Positions 8,662 through 17,507 of a stretch of DNA of 64,000 bases are shown here, in pieces; positions within the stretch are counted from its first letter, which is position 1; every line of letters starts with the position of its first letter. This stretch comes from Paraburkholderia sp. BCC1886 (GTDB taxonomy: Bacteria; Pseudomonadota; Gammaproteobacteria; Burkholderiales; Burkholderiaceae). The notes under the pieces are model-generated. The model was not told the origin of the DNA and did not search any database. It saw only the letters and a list, made by a program, of their open reading frames with translations. Made by a program: the position numbers and the translations under genes. Location: positions 1-64,000 of the forward strand of contig NZ_CAAJGK010000049.1 of the NCBI RefSeq assembly GCF_900996245.1. The letters are read 5' to 3'.

Positions 8662-9861
8662 TCACTTCAACACTTGAGCGATGGCATTCGCCACTGCGTC
8701 CAGGTTGCGCGTGTTCAGCGCAGCCACGCAGATACGGCCCGTGCTCACCGCATAGATGCCGAACTCTTCACGCAGACGGTCGACTTGCGGCGCCGTCAAA
8801 CCCGAGTACGAGAACATGCCGCGCTGTGCGTTCACGAAGCTGAAATCGCGATCCGCGCCGCTCGCCTTCAGCCGTTCGACGAGGCCATTGCGCATTGCGC
8901 GAATACGGTCGCGCATTTCCGCCAGTTCCGATTCCCACGTGGCGCGCAGTTCAGGTGAAGCCAGCACCGCTGCGACCACCGAGCCGCCGTGCGTGGGCGG
9001 GTTCGAGTAGTTCGTGCGGATTACGCGTTTGAGTTGCGACAGCACGCGCGACGCTTCTTCCTTGCTCGAAGTGATGATCGACAGTGCGCCGATGCGTTCG
9101 CCGTACAGCGAGAACGACTTCGAGAACGACGACGACACGAATACGTTCAGGTCCGATGCCGCGAACAGACGCACGGCGGCGGCGTCGGCTTCGATGTTGT
9201 CGCCGAAACCCTGATACGCGATGTCGAGGAACGGTACGAGGTTGCGCGCCTTGACGACTTCGACGACCTGCTTCCACTGTTCGACGTTCAGATCGACGCC
9301 GGTCGGGTTGTGGCAGCACGCGTGCAGCACGACGACGGTGCCGGCCGCGTAGCCGTTCAGCGCGCTCAGCATGCCTTCGAAATTCACGCCGTGCGTTTGC
9401 GCGTCGTAATACGGATACGACACGACTTCGAAGCCCGCGCCCTCGAACAGCGCACGGTGGTTTTCCCAGCTCGGATCGCTGATGGCGACCTTGCCGTTCG
9501 GATTCAGGCGTTTCAGGAAGTCCGCGCCGATTTTCAGCGCGCCCGTGCCGCCCAGTGCCTGCGCCGTGACCACGCGACCCGCGGCGATGAGCGGCGAGTC
9601 GGTGCCGAGCAGCAGTGTCTGTACAGCCGCGTCGTAGGCGGCGATGCCCTCGATCGGCAGATACCCGCGCGGCAGCGCGGCTTCGACGCGGGCTTTTTCG
9701 GCGTCGCGCACGGCACGCAAGAGCGGAATCTTGCCTTCTTCGTTGAAATACACGCCCACGCCAAGATTGACCTTGGTTGTGCGCGTGTCGGCGTTGAAGG
9801 CTTCGTTCAGGCCCAGAATCGGGTCGCGGGGAGCAAGTTCGACGGCGGAGAACAGAGACAT
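8662..9861 (-). CDS. Aromatic amino acid / aspartate aminotransferase (class I)
   Basis: A 399-residue PLP enzyme of the AspC/TyrB group. Visible are NLGVGVYFNEEGKIPLL near the N-terminus, CCHNPTGVD, the PLP-linked Lys248 in SSSFSKSFSLYGER, and Arg-containing substrate segments near the end. It transfers amino groups between aspartate or aromatic amino acids and 2-oxoglutarate; specificity between the two cannot be fixed by eye. The ATG at 9861 gives the family's MSLFSAVELAPRDPI start. Confidence 0.9.
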   Translation of the reverse strand: MSLFSAVELAPRDPILGLNEAFNADTRTTKVNLGVGVYFNEEGKIPLLRAVRDAEKARVEAALPRGYLPIEGIAAYDAAVQTLLLGTDSPLIAAGRVVTAQALGGTGALKIGADFLKRLNPNGKVAISDPSWENHRALFEGAGFEVVSYPYYDAQTHGVNFEGMLSALNGYAAGTVVVLHACCHNPTGVDLNVEQWKQVVEVVKARNLVPFLDIAYQGFGDNIEADAAAVRLFAASDLNVFVSSSFSKSFSLYGERIGALSIITSSKEEASRVLSQLKRVIRTNYSNPPTHGGSVVAAVLASPELRATWESELAEMRDRIRAMRNGLVERLKASGADRDFSFVNAQRGMFSYSGLTAPQVDRLREEFGIYAVSTGRICVAALNTRNLDAVANAIAQVLK

Positions 9862-10185
9862 GTTGGGTGGGCAGCAGTAGTGAAAAGAGGGCGGCTTCGC
9901 GCGTTTCCGGAGGCGATCCGTCACGAACGGGAGCAGCTTCGCATTGTAACGAATTCGCGGCCTGTTTTCGGATGGCCGCGTCGGCGGAACGGGAATTTCG
10001 CTTGAAAAACAGGCAATTCGGCGCAATTTGAGGTGTTCTGAGTAGGCGGCGCCGGTCGCCCGGGCCAGCTCGCCGGGGGGTGTCGCTGTTTGCGTCGTCC
10101 CCGCATCGTCGTGGCGTTTCTCCGCTCGAACTGCGCCTCTCGCAACCCGTTAGAATGATCCTTTGCCTAAGGCCGGTGCCGCTCC
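9862..10185. other. Divergent intergenic region, aminotransferase / uvrB
   Basis: About 320 bases without a gene, holding both divergent promoters. A TAGAAT (10151-10156) could be the uvrB -10 box. I looked for a LexA box (CTGT-N8-ACAG) and found none, so SOS control of uvrB is not supported by the sequence. Confidence 0.45.
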
Positions 10186-12276
10186 ATGTCCGAACAACCG
10201 CTGATTGAAGCCGACGAGACGCTGGACGAATCCAAGTTCGTCACGTTCGACGGCTCGCCGTTCCAGCTGTACCAACCGTATCTACCCGCCGGCGACCAGC
10301 CCACGGCAATCGACACGCTCGTCGAAGGCGTCGAGGACGGTCTGTCGTTCCAGACGCTGCTCGGCGTGACCGGTTCCGGCAAGACCTTCACGATGGCGAA
10401 CACCATCGCGAGACTGGGCCGCCCGGCCATCGTCTTCGCGCCGAACAAGACGCTGGCCGCGCAGCTGTACTCGGAGTTCCGCGAGTTTTTTCCGCGTAAT
10501 GCGGTCGAGTATTTCGTCTCCTACTACGACTATTACCAGCCGGAAGCGTACGTTCCGCAGCGCGACCTGTTCATCGAGAAAGATTCGTCGATCAACGAGC
10601 ATATCGAGCAGATGCGTCTGTCGGCCACCAAGAGCCTGCTGGAACGGCGCGACGTGGTGATCGTCGCGACCGTCTCGGCCATCTACGGTATCGGCAATCC
10701 GTCCGAATATCACAAGATGATCCTGACGCTGCGCACCGGAGACAAGCTCGGCCAGCGCGACATCATCGCGCGGCTCATCGCGATGCAATACAACCGCAAC
10801 GAAGCCGATTTCCAGCGCGGCTCGTTCCGCGTGCGTGGCGACACGATCGATATTTTCCCGGCCGAACATGCCGAGATGGCCGTACGGCTCGAACTGTTCG
10901 ACGATGAAATCGAAACGCTGCAACTGTTCGATCCGCTCACGGGTCGGGTCAAACAGAAAATCCCGCGTTTCACCGTCTACCCGTCCTCCCACTATGTGAC
11001 GCCGCGCGACACGGTCGTGCGGGCAGTCGAAACGATTAAAAACGAGTTGCGCGAGCGCCTCGAATTCTTTTATAGCGGCGGCAAGCTGGTCGAAGCGCAG
11101 CGGCTCGAACAGCGCACCCGCTTCGATCTGGAAATGCTGCAGGAACTGGGTTTCTGCAAAGGCATCGAGAACTACTCGCGGCACTTCTCCGGCGCGATGC
11201 CCGGCGAACCGCCGCCGACTCTCGTCGACTACCTGCCGTCGGACGCGATCATGATGCTCGACGAATCGCACGTGCTGATCGGCCAGCTCAACGGCATGTA
11301 CAACGGCGACCGTGCACGTAAGGAGAATCTGGTCGACTACGGTTTCCGGCTGCCGTCGGCGCTCGATAACCGGCCGCTCAAGTTCAACGAGTTCGAACGC
11401 AAGATGCGCCAGGTCGTGTTCGTCTCGGCGACGCCGGCCGATTACGAGCAGAAGACCGCCGGCCAGGTGGCCGAGCAATTGGTGCGTCCTACCGGACTGG
11501 TCGATCCGGAAATCGAGGTGCGTCCGGCGCGCTCGCAGGTCGACGACGTGCTCGCCGAGATCAACGAGCGCGTCAAGGTCGGCGACCGGGTGCTCGTGAC
11601 CGTGCTGACCAAGCGGATGGCCGAGCAGCTCACCGAGTTTCTGGCCGATCACGGCGTCAAGGTGCGCTATCTGCATAGCGACATCGATACCGTCGAGCGA
11701 GTCGAAATCATTCGCGATCTGCGGCTTGGCACGTTCGACGTGCTGGTCGGGATCAACCTGCTGCGCGAGGGGCTGGATATTCCCGAAGTGTCGCTGGTGG
11801 CGATTCTCGATGCCGACAAGGAGGGTTTCCTGCGCGCCGAACGTTCGCTGATCCAGACCATCGGCCGGGCTGCGCGCAACGTGAACGGCAAGGCGATTCT
11901 GTATGCCGACCGCATCACCGATTCGATGCGCCGGGCAATCGACGAGACCGAGCGGCGGCGCAACAAGCAGATCGCGTTCAATCTTGAAAACGGCATCACG
12001 CCGCGCGGGGTGATCAAGCGGATTCGCGACATTATCGACGGCGTGTACAACGTCGACGACGCGCGCGCCGAGCTCAAAGAGCAGCAGACCCGTGCCAAAT
12101 TCGAGGACATGTCCGAGAAGCAACTGGCCAAGGAACTCAAGCGGCTCGAGAAGCAGATGATGGAGCACGCGAAGAACCTCGAGTTCGAAAAGGCCGCGCA
12201 GACGCGCGACCAGTTGTCGTTGTTGCGGCAACGTGTGTTTGGCGCGAATGTCGGCGATCACGTTTCCGGCGTGTAA
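10186..12276 (+). CDS. uvrB: Excinuclease ABC subunit B
   Basis: A 696-residue DNA repair helicase-like protein. Walker A is at 61-67 (VTGSGKT), the damage-probing beta-hairpin is SYYDYYQPEAYVP, and the helicase motifs include MMLDESH, VFVSATP and QTIGRAARN. The C-terminal UVR domain (LEKQMMEHAKNLEFEKAAQTRDQL) contacts UvrC. UvrB verifies lesions delivered by UvrA and loads UvrC for dual incision. It is full length and intact. Confidence 0.98.
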   Translation: MSEQPLIEADETLDESKFVTFDGSPFQLYQPYLPAGDQPTAIDTLVEGVEDGLSFQTLLGVTGSGKTFTMANTIARLGRPAIVFAPNKTLAAQLYSEFREFFPRNAVEYFVSYYDYYQPEAYVPQRDLFIEKDSSINEHIEQMRLSATKSLLERRDVVIVATVSAIYGIGNPSEYHKMILTLRTGDKLGQRDIIARLIAMQYNRNEADFQRGSFRVRGDTIDIFPAEHAEMAVRLELFDDEIETLQLFDPLTGRVKQKIPRFTVYPSSHYVTPRDTVVRAVETIKNELRERLEFFYSGGKLVEAQRLEQRTRFDLEMLQELGFCKGIENYSRHFSGAMPGEPPPTLVDYLPSDAIMMLDESHVLIGQLNGMYNGDRARKENLVDYGFRLPSALDNRPLKFNEFERKMRQVVFVSATPADYEQKTAGQVAEQLVRPTGLVDPEIEVRPARSQVDDVLAEINERVKVGDRVLVTVLTKRMAEQLTEFLADHGVKVRYLHSDIDTVERVEIIRDLRLGTFDVLVGINLLREGLDIPEVSLVAILDADKEGFLRAERSLIQTIGRAARNVNGKAILYADRITDSMRRAIDETERRRNKQIAFNLENGITPRGVIKRIRDIIDGVYNVDDARAELKEQQTRAKFEDMSEKQLAKELKRLEKQMMEHAKNLEFEKAAQTRDQLSLLRQRVFGANVGDHVSGV

Positions 12277-12402
12277 CCGCCTCTTCTGTCTGTTCGTATA
12301 GCGGCGCGGCGACGTTAAGCCGCACCGCTTTCCAAATTGCTTCCGCGCCCACCGCGGAACGCATCGCCGTCTTTCTTACCAAAAAATTTTCAACGAGCCC
12401 GA

Positions 12403-12444
12403 GCCCGCCGCCGCTGTGAAAACAGCAGGACGGCGGGCGTTTGT
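12403..12444 (+). terminator. Terminator after uvrB
   Basis: GCCCGCCG (12403-12410) pairs with CGGCGGGC (12431-12438), with an inner GCTGT-GAAA-ACAGC hairpin, then GTTTGT. A plausible intrinsic terminator with a short T tract. Confidence 0.6.
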
Positions 12445-12447
12445 CGT

Positions 12448-12476
12448 TTGTCGAACCTTACAATCGATGATAAAAT
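12448..12476 (+). promoter_or_regulatory. Sigma-70-type promoter of the ftr iron operon
   Basis: -35 TTGTCG (12448-12453), a 17-base spacer and -10 TAAAAT (12471-12476). The Fur box just downstream covers the expected start site. Confidence 0.6.
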
Positions 12477-12484
12477 TCCTAACT

Positions 12485-12503
12485 ATTGAGAATCGTTCTC
12501 ATT
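12485..12503 (+). promoter_or_regulatory. Fur box upstream of ftrA
   Basis: The 19-mer ATTGAGAATCGTTCTCATT is an almost perfect inverted repeat, close to the Fur consensus. It overlaps the predicted transcription start, so iron-bound Fur should repress the operon. Confidence 0.8.
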
Positions 12504-12582
12504 ACCAATAAAAGTAAGAAGTAGAGATAACAACGAGCGGGTCCGGCACTTCGATTTCACTCGGCAAAACAGGAATTTTTCC

Positions 12583-13131
12583 ATGCAGATCTCCTCACTC
12601 GTCCGCGGCGGCGTAGCGGCTTTCGCAGTTCTTGCAGCATGGTCGGTCACGGCGGCGGAATACCCGATCGGCAAACAGCAGATCCAGAGCGGTATGGAAG
12701 TCGGCGCCGTCTATCTGCAGCCTATCTCGATGGAACCCGAAGGCATGATGCGCAAGGCGTCGGACTCGGACGTCCATCTGGAAGCGGACATCCACGCGGT
12801 CAAGAACAATCCCACCGGTTTCGCCGAGGGCGACTGGATGCCGTATCTGCAAGTGAAGTATGAATTGACCAAAGCCGGCTCCACGCAGAGCCTGAAAGGC
12901 GACATGATGCCGATGGTCGCGAGCGACGGTCCCCATTACGGCGACAACGTGAAGTTGCAGGGCCCGGGCAAATATCACCTGAAGCTGTTTATCCAGCCGC
13001 CCATGCAGATGGGCCACCAGTCGTTCGGCCGTCACGTCGACAAGGAGACCGGCGTAGGCCCGTGGTTCAATCCGTTCGTGCTCGACTACGACTTCACCTT
13101 CGCGGGTATCGGCAAGAAGGGCGGGTACTGA
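12583..13131 (+). CDS. ftrA: Periplasmic iron-binding protein, P19/FtrA-like
   Basis: A 182-residue exported protein with a signal peptide to about residue 24, then the Tp34/P19 fold pattern: EYPIGKQQI, the Met-rich PEGMMRKASDSDVHLEADIH and HLKLFIQPPMQMGHQSFGRH, whose Met and His residues form the metal sites in this family. In the FtrABCD systems of Bordetella, Brucella and Burkholderia, the P19 protein binds iron (with copper) in the periplasm and delivers it for oxidation and uptake. It is the first gene of a Fur-controlled four-gene operon. Confidence 0.88.
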   Translation: MQISSLVRGGVAAFAVLAAWSVTAAEYPIGKQQIQSGMEVGAVYLQPISMEPEGMMRKASDSDVHLEADIHAVKNNPTGFAEGDWMPYLQVKYELTKAGSTQSLKGDMMPMVASDGPHYGDNVKLQGPGKYHLKLFIQPPMQMGHQSFGRHVDKETGVGPWFNPFVLDYDFTFAGIGKKGGY

Positions 13132-13133
13132 GC

Positions 13134-13499
13134 GTGGGCCGCGTCCTCAGGAAGATCAGGCTCGGGCTCGCGATGCTTCCGCTTCTCGCGAGCGCCGCAT
13201 GGCTGTCGTGCGGCGCTCGAACCGCGCATGCCGCCGATCTGCCGACCTTCAAACTGGAAATGAACGACGGCAAGCTGAATCCCGCGCGTATCGTGGTGCC
13301 CGCGGGACAGCGCATCAAGATCGAAGTGCACAACGTGGGCAAAGGCGCGGCCGAATTCGAAAGCGTGCAGTTGCGCAAAGAAAAGGTGCTGGCGCCGGGC
13401 GCGGATTCTTTCGTCGTCATCGCGCCGCTGGAACCGGGCGAGTACAAATTCTTCGACGATTTCCATCAGCAGGCGCAGGGCGTGATCGTCGCGAAGTAG
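13134..13499 (+). CDS. ftrB: Cupredoxin-like periplasmic protein, FtrB-like
   Basis: A 121-residue protein from GTG 13134, two bases after the ftrA stop. It has a signal peptide ending near AHAADLP, then a cupredoxin-1 fold (FKLEMNDGKLNPARIVVPAGQRIKIEVHN, later FFDDFHQQAQGVI). In Ftr systems this protein is thought to oxidise Fe(II) at the permease. An in-frame ATG at 13173 would still keep a signal peptide, and longer upstream reading overlaps ftrA. It is translationally coupled to its neighbours. Confidence 0.82.
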   Translation: MGRVLRKIRLGLAMLPLLASAAWLSCGARTAHAADLPTFKLEMNDGKLNPARIVVPAGQRIKIEVHNVGKGAAEFESVQLRKEKVLAPGADSFVVIAPLEPGEYKFFDDFHQQAQGVIVAK

Positions 13500-13521
13500 C
13501 GCTAAGCAAAGGAGCTTTTCG

Positions 13522-14373
13522 ATGGGGCAGATTTTATTCGTCGTGTGGCGGGAGAGCGTGGAGGCCCTCTTGGTCGTCGGCATTCTGTACGCCTGGCTGA
13601 AAAACGGCGACGACGACGCGCGTCGCGGCTTGCCGTATTTATGGGGCGGGGTGGTGGCCGGTCTGGTGGCGGCGGTTGCGCTGGGCGCGGCGCTGGTCGG
13701 ATTCACGGAAGTGTTGTCCGGCGACGCGCAGGATTATTTCCAGACCGCGATGGTGCTGGTCGCCTGCGTGCTGATCGTGCAGATGGTGTTGTGGATGAAG
13801 CAGCACGGCCGCACGCTGAAGCGCGATATGGAGCAGTCGCTGCAAGCAAGCCGGCGCGACTCGAACTGGTGGGGCGTGGCGCTGCTGGTCGCGCTGGCCA
13901 TTGCTCGTGAAGGCAGCGAGACGGTCATCTTCCTGTACGGCCTCGGCTTTGGTCAGTCCGGTCACGTGGATGGCAGCCAGTTGCTGGCGGTGGTCATCGG
14001 ACTGGGCCTCGCGCTGCTGACGTTCTACGTGCTGCAACTGGGCGGCAAGTATTTTTCCTGGCGGCTGTTTTTCCGCGTCACGGAAATCATGTTGCTGTTT
14101 CTCGGGGCGGCTCTGTTCCAGACCGGCGTCGACAAGCTGATCGACAAGGAAGTCCTGCCGACCGTCGTCGATCAGCTCTGGAACTCGTCTGCGTTACTCG
14201 ACGATTCGAGCACGTTGGGCTCGCTGGTCGCCACGCTCACCGGTTACCGTGCGCATCCGGCGCTGATGAATCTGATCGCCTACGCCGTCTATTGGGCCGT
14301 CGTCTATCTGCTGGTGCGGCGGGCGAACCGCAAGCCGAACGCACGGCAGACCGCCGCCGGGCGCGCAGCATGA
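13522..14373 (+). CDS. ftrC: High-affinity iron permease, FTR1 family (FtrC)
   Basis: A 283-residue inner-membrane protein with about seven hydrophobic segments. Both iron-path motifs of the FTR1 family are present: RESVE (residues 10-14) in the first helix and REGSE (129-133) in the fourth. It transports ferric iron after oxidation on the periplasmic side. GGAG lies upstream of the ATG. Its stop overlaps the next start (ATGA). Confidence 0.93.
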   Translation: MGQILFVVWRESVEALLVVGILYAWLKNGDDDARRGLPYLWGGVVAGLVAAVALGAALVGFTEVLSGDAQDYFQTAMVLVACVLIVQMVLWMKQHGRTLKRDMEQSLQASRRDSNWWGVALLVALAIAREGSETVIFLYGLGFGQSGHVDGSQLLAVVIGLGLALLTFYVLQLGGKYFSWRLFFRVTEIMLLFLGAALFQTGVDKLIDKEVLPTVVDQLWNSSALLDDSSTLGSLVATLTGYRAHPALMNLIAYAVYWAVVYLLVRRANRKPNARQTAAGRAA

Positions 14374-15776
14374 GCACCGTCGTGAGCCGGGCGGGGCGCC
14401 TCGCTGCCGCAGGGCAATGGATGCAGCGCCACGGTGCGGCGATCCGCGCAATCCAGTGGGTCGTGGTCGCGGTCTACGCGCTGCTGATCCTCGTGCCCGC
14501 GGTGCTGCCGCTGCCGGACGACACGGCCCATCTATGGACCAACCTGACACTCGCCGCGCAATTCGTGTTCTGGGGCATCTGGTGGCCGTTCGTGCTGCTG
14601 TCGATGGTGATGCTCGGCCGCGTCTGGTGCGGCGTGCTATGTCCCGAAGGAGCGCTCGCCGAATTCGCCAGCAAACACGGCCGCGGCCGCGCGATTCCAC
14701 GCTGGATGCGCTGGGGCGGCTGGCCGTTCGCGGCGTTCGGCATCACCACCATCTACGGCCAGATGGTCAGCGTCTACCAGTATCCGAAAGCCGTGCTGCT
14801 GGTGCTGGGCGGCTCGACGCTGGCGGCGATCGTCATCGGTTTGCTGTACGGGCGCGAGAAGCGCGTGTGGTGCAAATATCTCTGCCCCGTCAACGGGGTG
14901 TTTGCGCTGCTGGCACGTCTCGCACCGTTCCATTACCGGGTCGACGAACAGGCATGGCGGCGCTCCTACAAGGAAGGTGAGCACGGACACCGCGTCGTGC
15001 CCATCAACTGCGCGCCGCTGGTCCCGTTGCGTAACATGAAGGGCGCGGCCGACTGTCATATGTGCGGCCGCTGCAGCGGTCATCGCGACGCGGTGGCATT
15101 GACGTGGCGCGCGCCCTCGGAAGAAGTCGTGCAACTCGGCGACCGGCAGGCGAATCCATGGGACACCGCGCTGATTCTCTATGGCCTGCTCGGCATTGCG
15201 ATTGGCGCGTTCCACTGGACGGCGTCGCGCTGGTTCGTCGAGCTGAAAACCTTCTTCGCCACGTGGCTGATCGATCACGACATCACCTGGCCGCTCGACA
15301 CGAACGCGCCATGGTTTTTATTCACGCATTACCCCGAACAGAACGACGTGTTTTCGTGGCTCGACGGCGCGATGGTGATCGGCTATATCCTCGCCACTGC
15401 GCTCGCATACGGCACGGTCCTGCTGTTTCTGCTGATGGGCGCGACGCGCATGCTAGGGCGATTCAGCGGCGTGCGTCTGCACCATCTGACGCAGGGACTG
15501 ATTCCCATCGCGGGCGCCGGCGTGTTTCTCGGGCTGTCGGCGACCACGCTGGCATTGCTGCGCGCGGAGCACGTCGCACTGTGGTGGGCGACCGACCTGC
15601 GCATCGCGATTCTGGCGGTCGCGAACCTGTGGAGCGCGTGGCTCGCGTGGCTGGTGACGCGCCGTTATAGTGAGCGCATCGTTCGACGTGGACTGGCGAT
15701 GATGTGGTTCTGCGCGGCATTGGCCGTGGTAGATAGCGCCTGGTGGCTGATGTTCTGGGGCTGGGCGTCGAAGTGA
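14370..15776 (+). CDS. ftrD: Membrane-bound 4Fe-4S polyferredoxin, FtrD/NapH-like
   Basis: A 468-residue membrane protein with several transmembrane helices and repeated cysteine motifs: C87-x3-C91-P, C168-x3-C172-P, Cys214 and C229-x2-C232-x2-C235. This is the NapH/CcoG-like ferredoxin type found as FtrD. It is thought to shuttle electrons across the membrane to support FtrABC iron transport. The ATG overlaps the ftrC stop. A strong terminator follows, closing the operon. Confidence 0.88.
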   Translation: MSTVVSRAGRLAAAGQWMQRHGAAIRAIQWVVVAVYALLILVPAVLPLPDDTAHLWTNLTLAAQFVFWGIWWPFVLLSMVMLGRVWCGVLCPEGALAEFASKHGRGRAIPRWMRWGGWPFAAFGITTIYGQMVSVYQYPKAVLLVLGGSTLAAIVIGLLYGREKRVWCKYLCPVNGVFALLARLAPFHYRVDEQAWRRSYKEGEHGHRVVPINCAPLVPLRNMKGAADCHMCGRCSGHRDAVALTWRAPSEEVVQLGDRQANPWDTALILYGLLGIAIGAFHWTASRWFVELKTFFATWLIDHDITWPLDTNAPWFLFTHYPEQNDVFSWLDGAMVIGYILATALAYGTVLLFLLMGATRMLGRFSGVRLHHLTQGLIPIAGAGVFLGLSATTLALLRAEHVALWWATDLRIAILAVANLWSAWLAWLVTRRYSERIVRRGLAMMWFCAALAVVDSAWWLMFWGWASK

Positions 15777-15790
15777 ATTCCTGAAACAAA

Positions 15791-15830
15791 AAGCCGTGAA
15801 GACGAATGCTCATCTTCACGGCTTTTCTTT
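15791..15830 (+). terminator. Terminator of the ftrABCD operon
   Basis: A 12-bp perfect stem (AAGCCGTGAAGA, 15791-15802, with 15813-15824) followed by a T-rich run. The A-rich 5' side means it could act in both directions. Confidence 0.9.
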
Positions 15831-15870
15831 TACTCGATTGCGATGCACGTTGCGACGTGTATCCGCATTG

Positions 15871-15993
15871 CGTGAGAACCAAAAAAGCGGCCTGGCTGGC
15901 TGCGACGGCTGGCTTTATCTCTGCACGAAGGGGTCTAGTTCTCACGTGCAAGCCGTCGTGGCTGGCTAATGCCCAACACCTCTCGAAGAGGTG
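15871..15993. repeat. Cluster of inverted repeats between ftrD and hemP
   Basis: CGTGAGAAC (15871-15879) pairs with GTTCTCACG (15938-15946). CGACGGCT (15903-15910) pairs with AGCCGTCG (15951-15958), so the two pairings cross each other. Next comes a perfect CACCTCT-CGA-AGAGGTG hairpin (15977-15993). GGCTGGCT also recurs three times. The block lies downstream of hemP and after the ftr terminator. No protein is encoded. Confidence 0.55.
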
Positions 15994-16016
15994 GTCCCCA
16001 CAATACCCTGTACGAA

Positions 16017-16301
16017 CTACTTGGTGAGAATCAGCTTGCCCAGACGCGTGGCGCGCAACTGATACGTCTCGCCGTTATGCATGATGCTCACGTGGCTATG
16101 TCCTTGCAGCAGTGCGTCGCTGCGCACGACCCGATCCGCTGAAACCGCGTTTCCGCCGGCACGATCCGCCGCGGGTTTCGCTGCGGGAGCGACCCCGGCC
16201 GTGTTCGTCGACGCCGAAATCGCCGATGCTTTCGGACGGCTGGTCAGCGCGGCTGCCGGACGGCGCAGGCTGAGTGTGGAAGCGCGGGAGAGATCGGTCA
16301 T
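16017..16301 (-). CDS. hemP: Hemin uptake protein HemP
   Basis: A 94-residue protein with a poorly conserved N-terminal half and the HemP core at the end: LLQGHSHVSIMHNGETYQLR followed by TRLGKLILTK. In Burkholderiaceae HemP/HmuP is a small factor needed for expression of haem uptake genes. No haem receptor gene is adjacent, so it may act on distant targets. A Fur box sits 40 bases upstream. Confidence 0.85.
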   Translation of the reverse strand: MTDLSRASTLSLRRPAAALTSRPKASAISASTNTAGVAPAAKPAADRAGGNAVSADRVVRSDALLQGHSHVSIMHNGETYQLRATRLGKLILTK

Positions 16302-16340
16302 CTGGATTGTGCTGTTCGTCGATTCGATGGATTAATTCTA

Positions 16341-16359
16341 AATGATAACTATTCCCATT
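16341..16359 (-). promoter_or_regulatory. Fur box upstream of hemP
   Basis: On the minus strand the 19-mer reads AATGGGAATAGTTATCATT, a good match to the Fur inverted repeat. Its position is suited to repress hemP under iron-replete conditions. Confidence 0.75.
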
Positions 16360-16433
16360 TACAAGCAAGAGAAATTCATCGGATTCCACTTTCGATAGTC
16401 GAATCATGCGGACAGGACGTCCGCATGCCGGTG

Positions 16434-16916
16434 TCAATGCAGCGAGCCGGGGTCCTGTTTCGCCTGGACGAACTGGCGGATCAGCCTGACCGTATCGATA
16501 TCGTTCTCGCGATACGCCGATTTGACGATCTCCTGCGTTTGCACGGCGTCCTGGTCATTGGAGACGGGCAAGGTCGTCGCGTATTCGAAGCGCAGGAACA
16601 ACTGCAGATCGTCGGGCTGCTCGATGGTCATCGTCAGCGACCCGCCGACATAGTCCGCGGTCGGCAGAATGTCGTAGCGCACGCTGCGCTGGTCCAGCAG
16701 CGTGACGCGATCGCGCACGGTGGCCTTGCCGTAGTGCAGTTCGCGCTCGAGCACATTGCCTTCGCGCGACAGGATCGTGCAGCTGTCGAGGCCCAGCACG
16801 AACAGTTGCGGTTGCTCGGCGCGCAGCACCAGTCCTTCCCACAACTGCGCGGGAGTCATCGACTCGACAAAGGGATTCAACGGATCGTTGATCTGGATGA
16901 GGTGTTCGAAATTCAA
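16434..16916 (-). CDS. SRPBCC-fold protein, DUF1857 (AtaL-like)
   Basis: A 160-residue protein beginning MNFEHLIQINDPLNPFVESM and containing QLWEGLVLRAEQP, typical of the DUF1857/AtaL-like branch of the START/SRPBCC superfamily (a hydrophobic ligand cavity). No catalytic role is established for most members. There is no signal peptide. It lies 39 bp downstream of an osmC-type gene on the same strand; the two may form a unit. Confidence 0.72.
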   Translation of the reverse strand: MNFEHLIQINDPLNPFVESMTPAQLWEGLVLRAEQPQLFVLGLDSCTILSREGNVLERELHYGKATVRDRVTLLDQRSVRYDILPTADYVGGSLTMTIEQPDDLQLFLRFEYATTLPVSNDQDAVQTQEIVKSAYRENDIDTVRLIRQFVQAKQDPGSLH

Positions 16917-16955
16917 AACGACGGCTTCCTATGAGAGCGTTGGGCGCGCGGCGGA

Positions 16956-17354
16956 TTACGCGACGGCGAGTCCCGAGCGTACCGTGATGGAGTGCGTCAG
17001 GATCTTGTGAACTGGGCACGCGTTGGCGATTTGCAAGAGCCGTTCGCGCTGCTCGTCCGAGAGGTCACCTTCCAGCACGATTCTGCGGTCGATGGTGCTG
17101 CCTTCGGCGCCGGTTTCGATCGACAGTGTCACGCGCACGTCGGCGAGTGGCCACTCCTTGCGCTGCGCGTACATTTTCAACGTGATGGCGGTGCAGGCGC
17201 CGAGACTGGAAAGCAGCAGCGTGACAGGTGTCGGACCGCGGTCACCGCCGCCGAGCGATTCGGGTTCGTCGGCGAGCCAGGTGTGGCGGCCGTCGTCGAA
17301 GAGGACCTGGTAATTCGTCGAACCGATGTGGGCGGTGACGGTGGGTTCTGCCAT
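16956..17354 (-). CDS. OsmC family peroxide-reducing protein
   Basis: A 132-residue OsmC/Ohr-fold protein with both reactive cysteines, Cys54 (LGACTAITL) and Cys113 (ANACPVHKIL), and the glycine-rich GGGDRGPTP turn. The family reduces organic or lipid hydroperoxides using dihydrolipoyl or other thiol donors. The ATG at 17354 is preceded by AGGAG. An upstream in-frame start is less likely because it lacks a ribosome site. Confidence 0.87.
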   Translation of the reverse strand: MAEPTVTAHIGSTNYQVLFDDGRHTWLADEPESLGGGDRGPTPVTLLLSSLGACTAITLKMYAQRKEWPLADVRVTLSIETGAEGSTIDRRIVLEGDLSDEQRERLLQIANACPVHKILTHSITVRSGLAVA

Positions 17355-17507
17355 GCGCGCTCCTGAAGAGGACGGAGATTGCCGCACGTCTTGGGCCGTC
17401 CTGATCGAAGGGCGGGCGCGCGGCACGAACCGCTATTGTGAACGAATCTCGAGCGGCGCGGCTGCCGCGCCGCCGCGCCGATACTCTGCCGGAATGTCGG
17501 CGCCCGC

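Noticed and set aside
9862..10185. LexA (SOS) box before uvrB
   Set aside because: No CTGT-N8-ACAG pattern in the region.
10282..12261. A 659-codon open frame antisense to uvrB
   Set aside because: It is a mirror frame caused by high-GC codon use in uvrB; no domain and no ribosome site.
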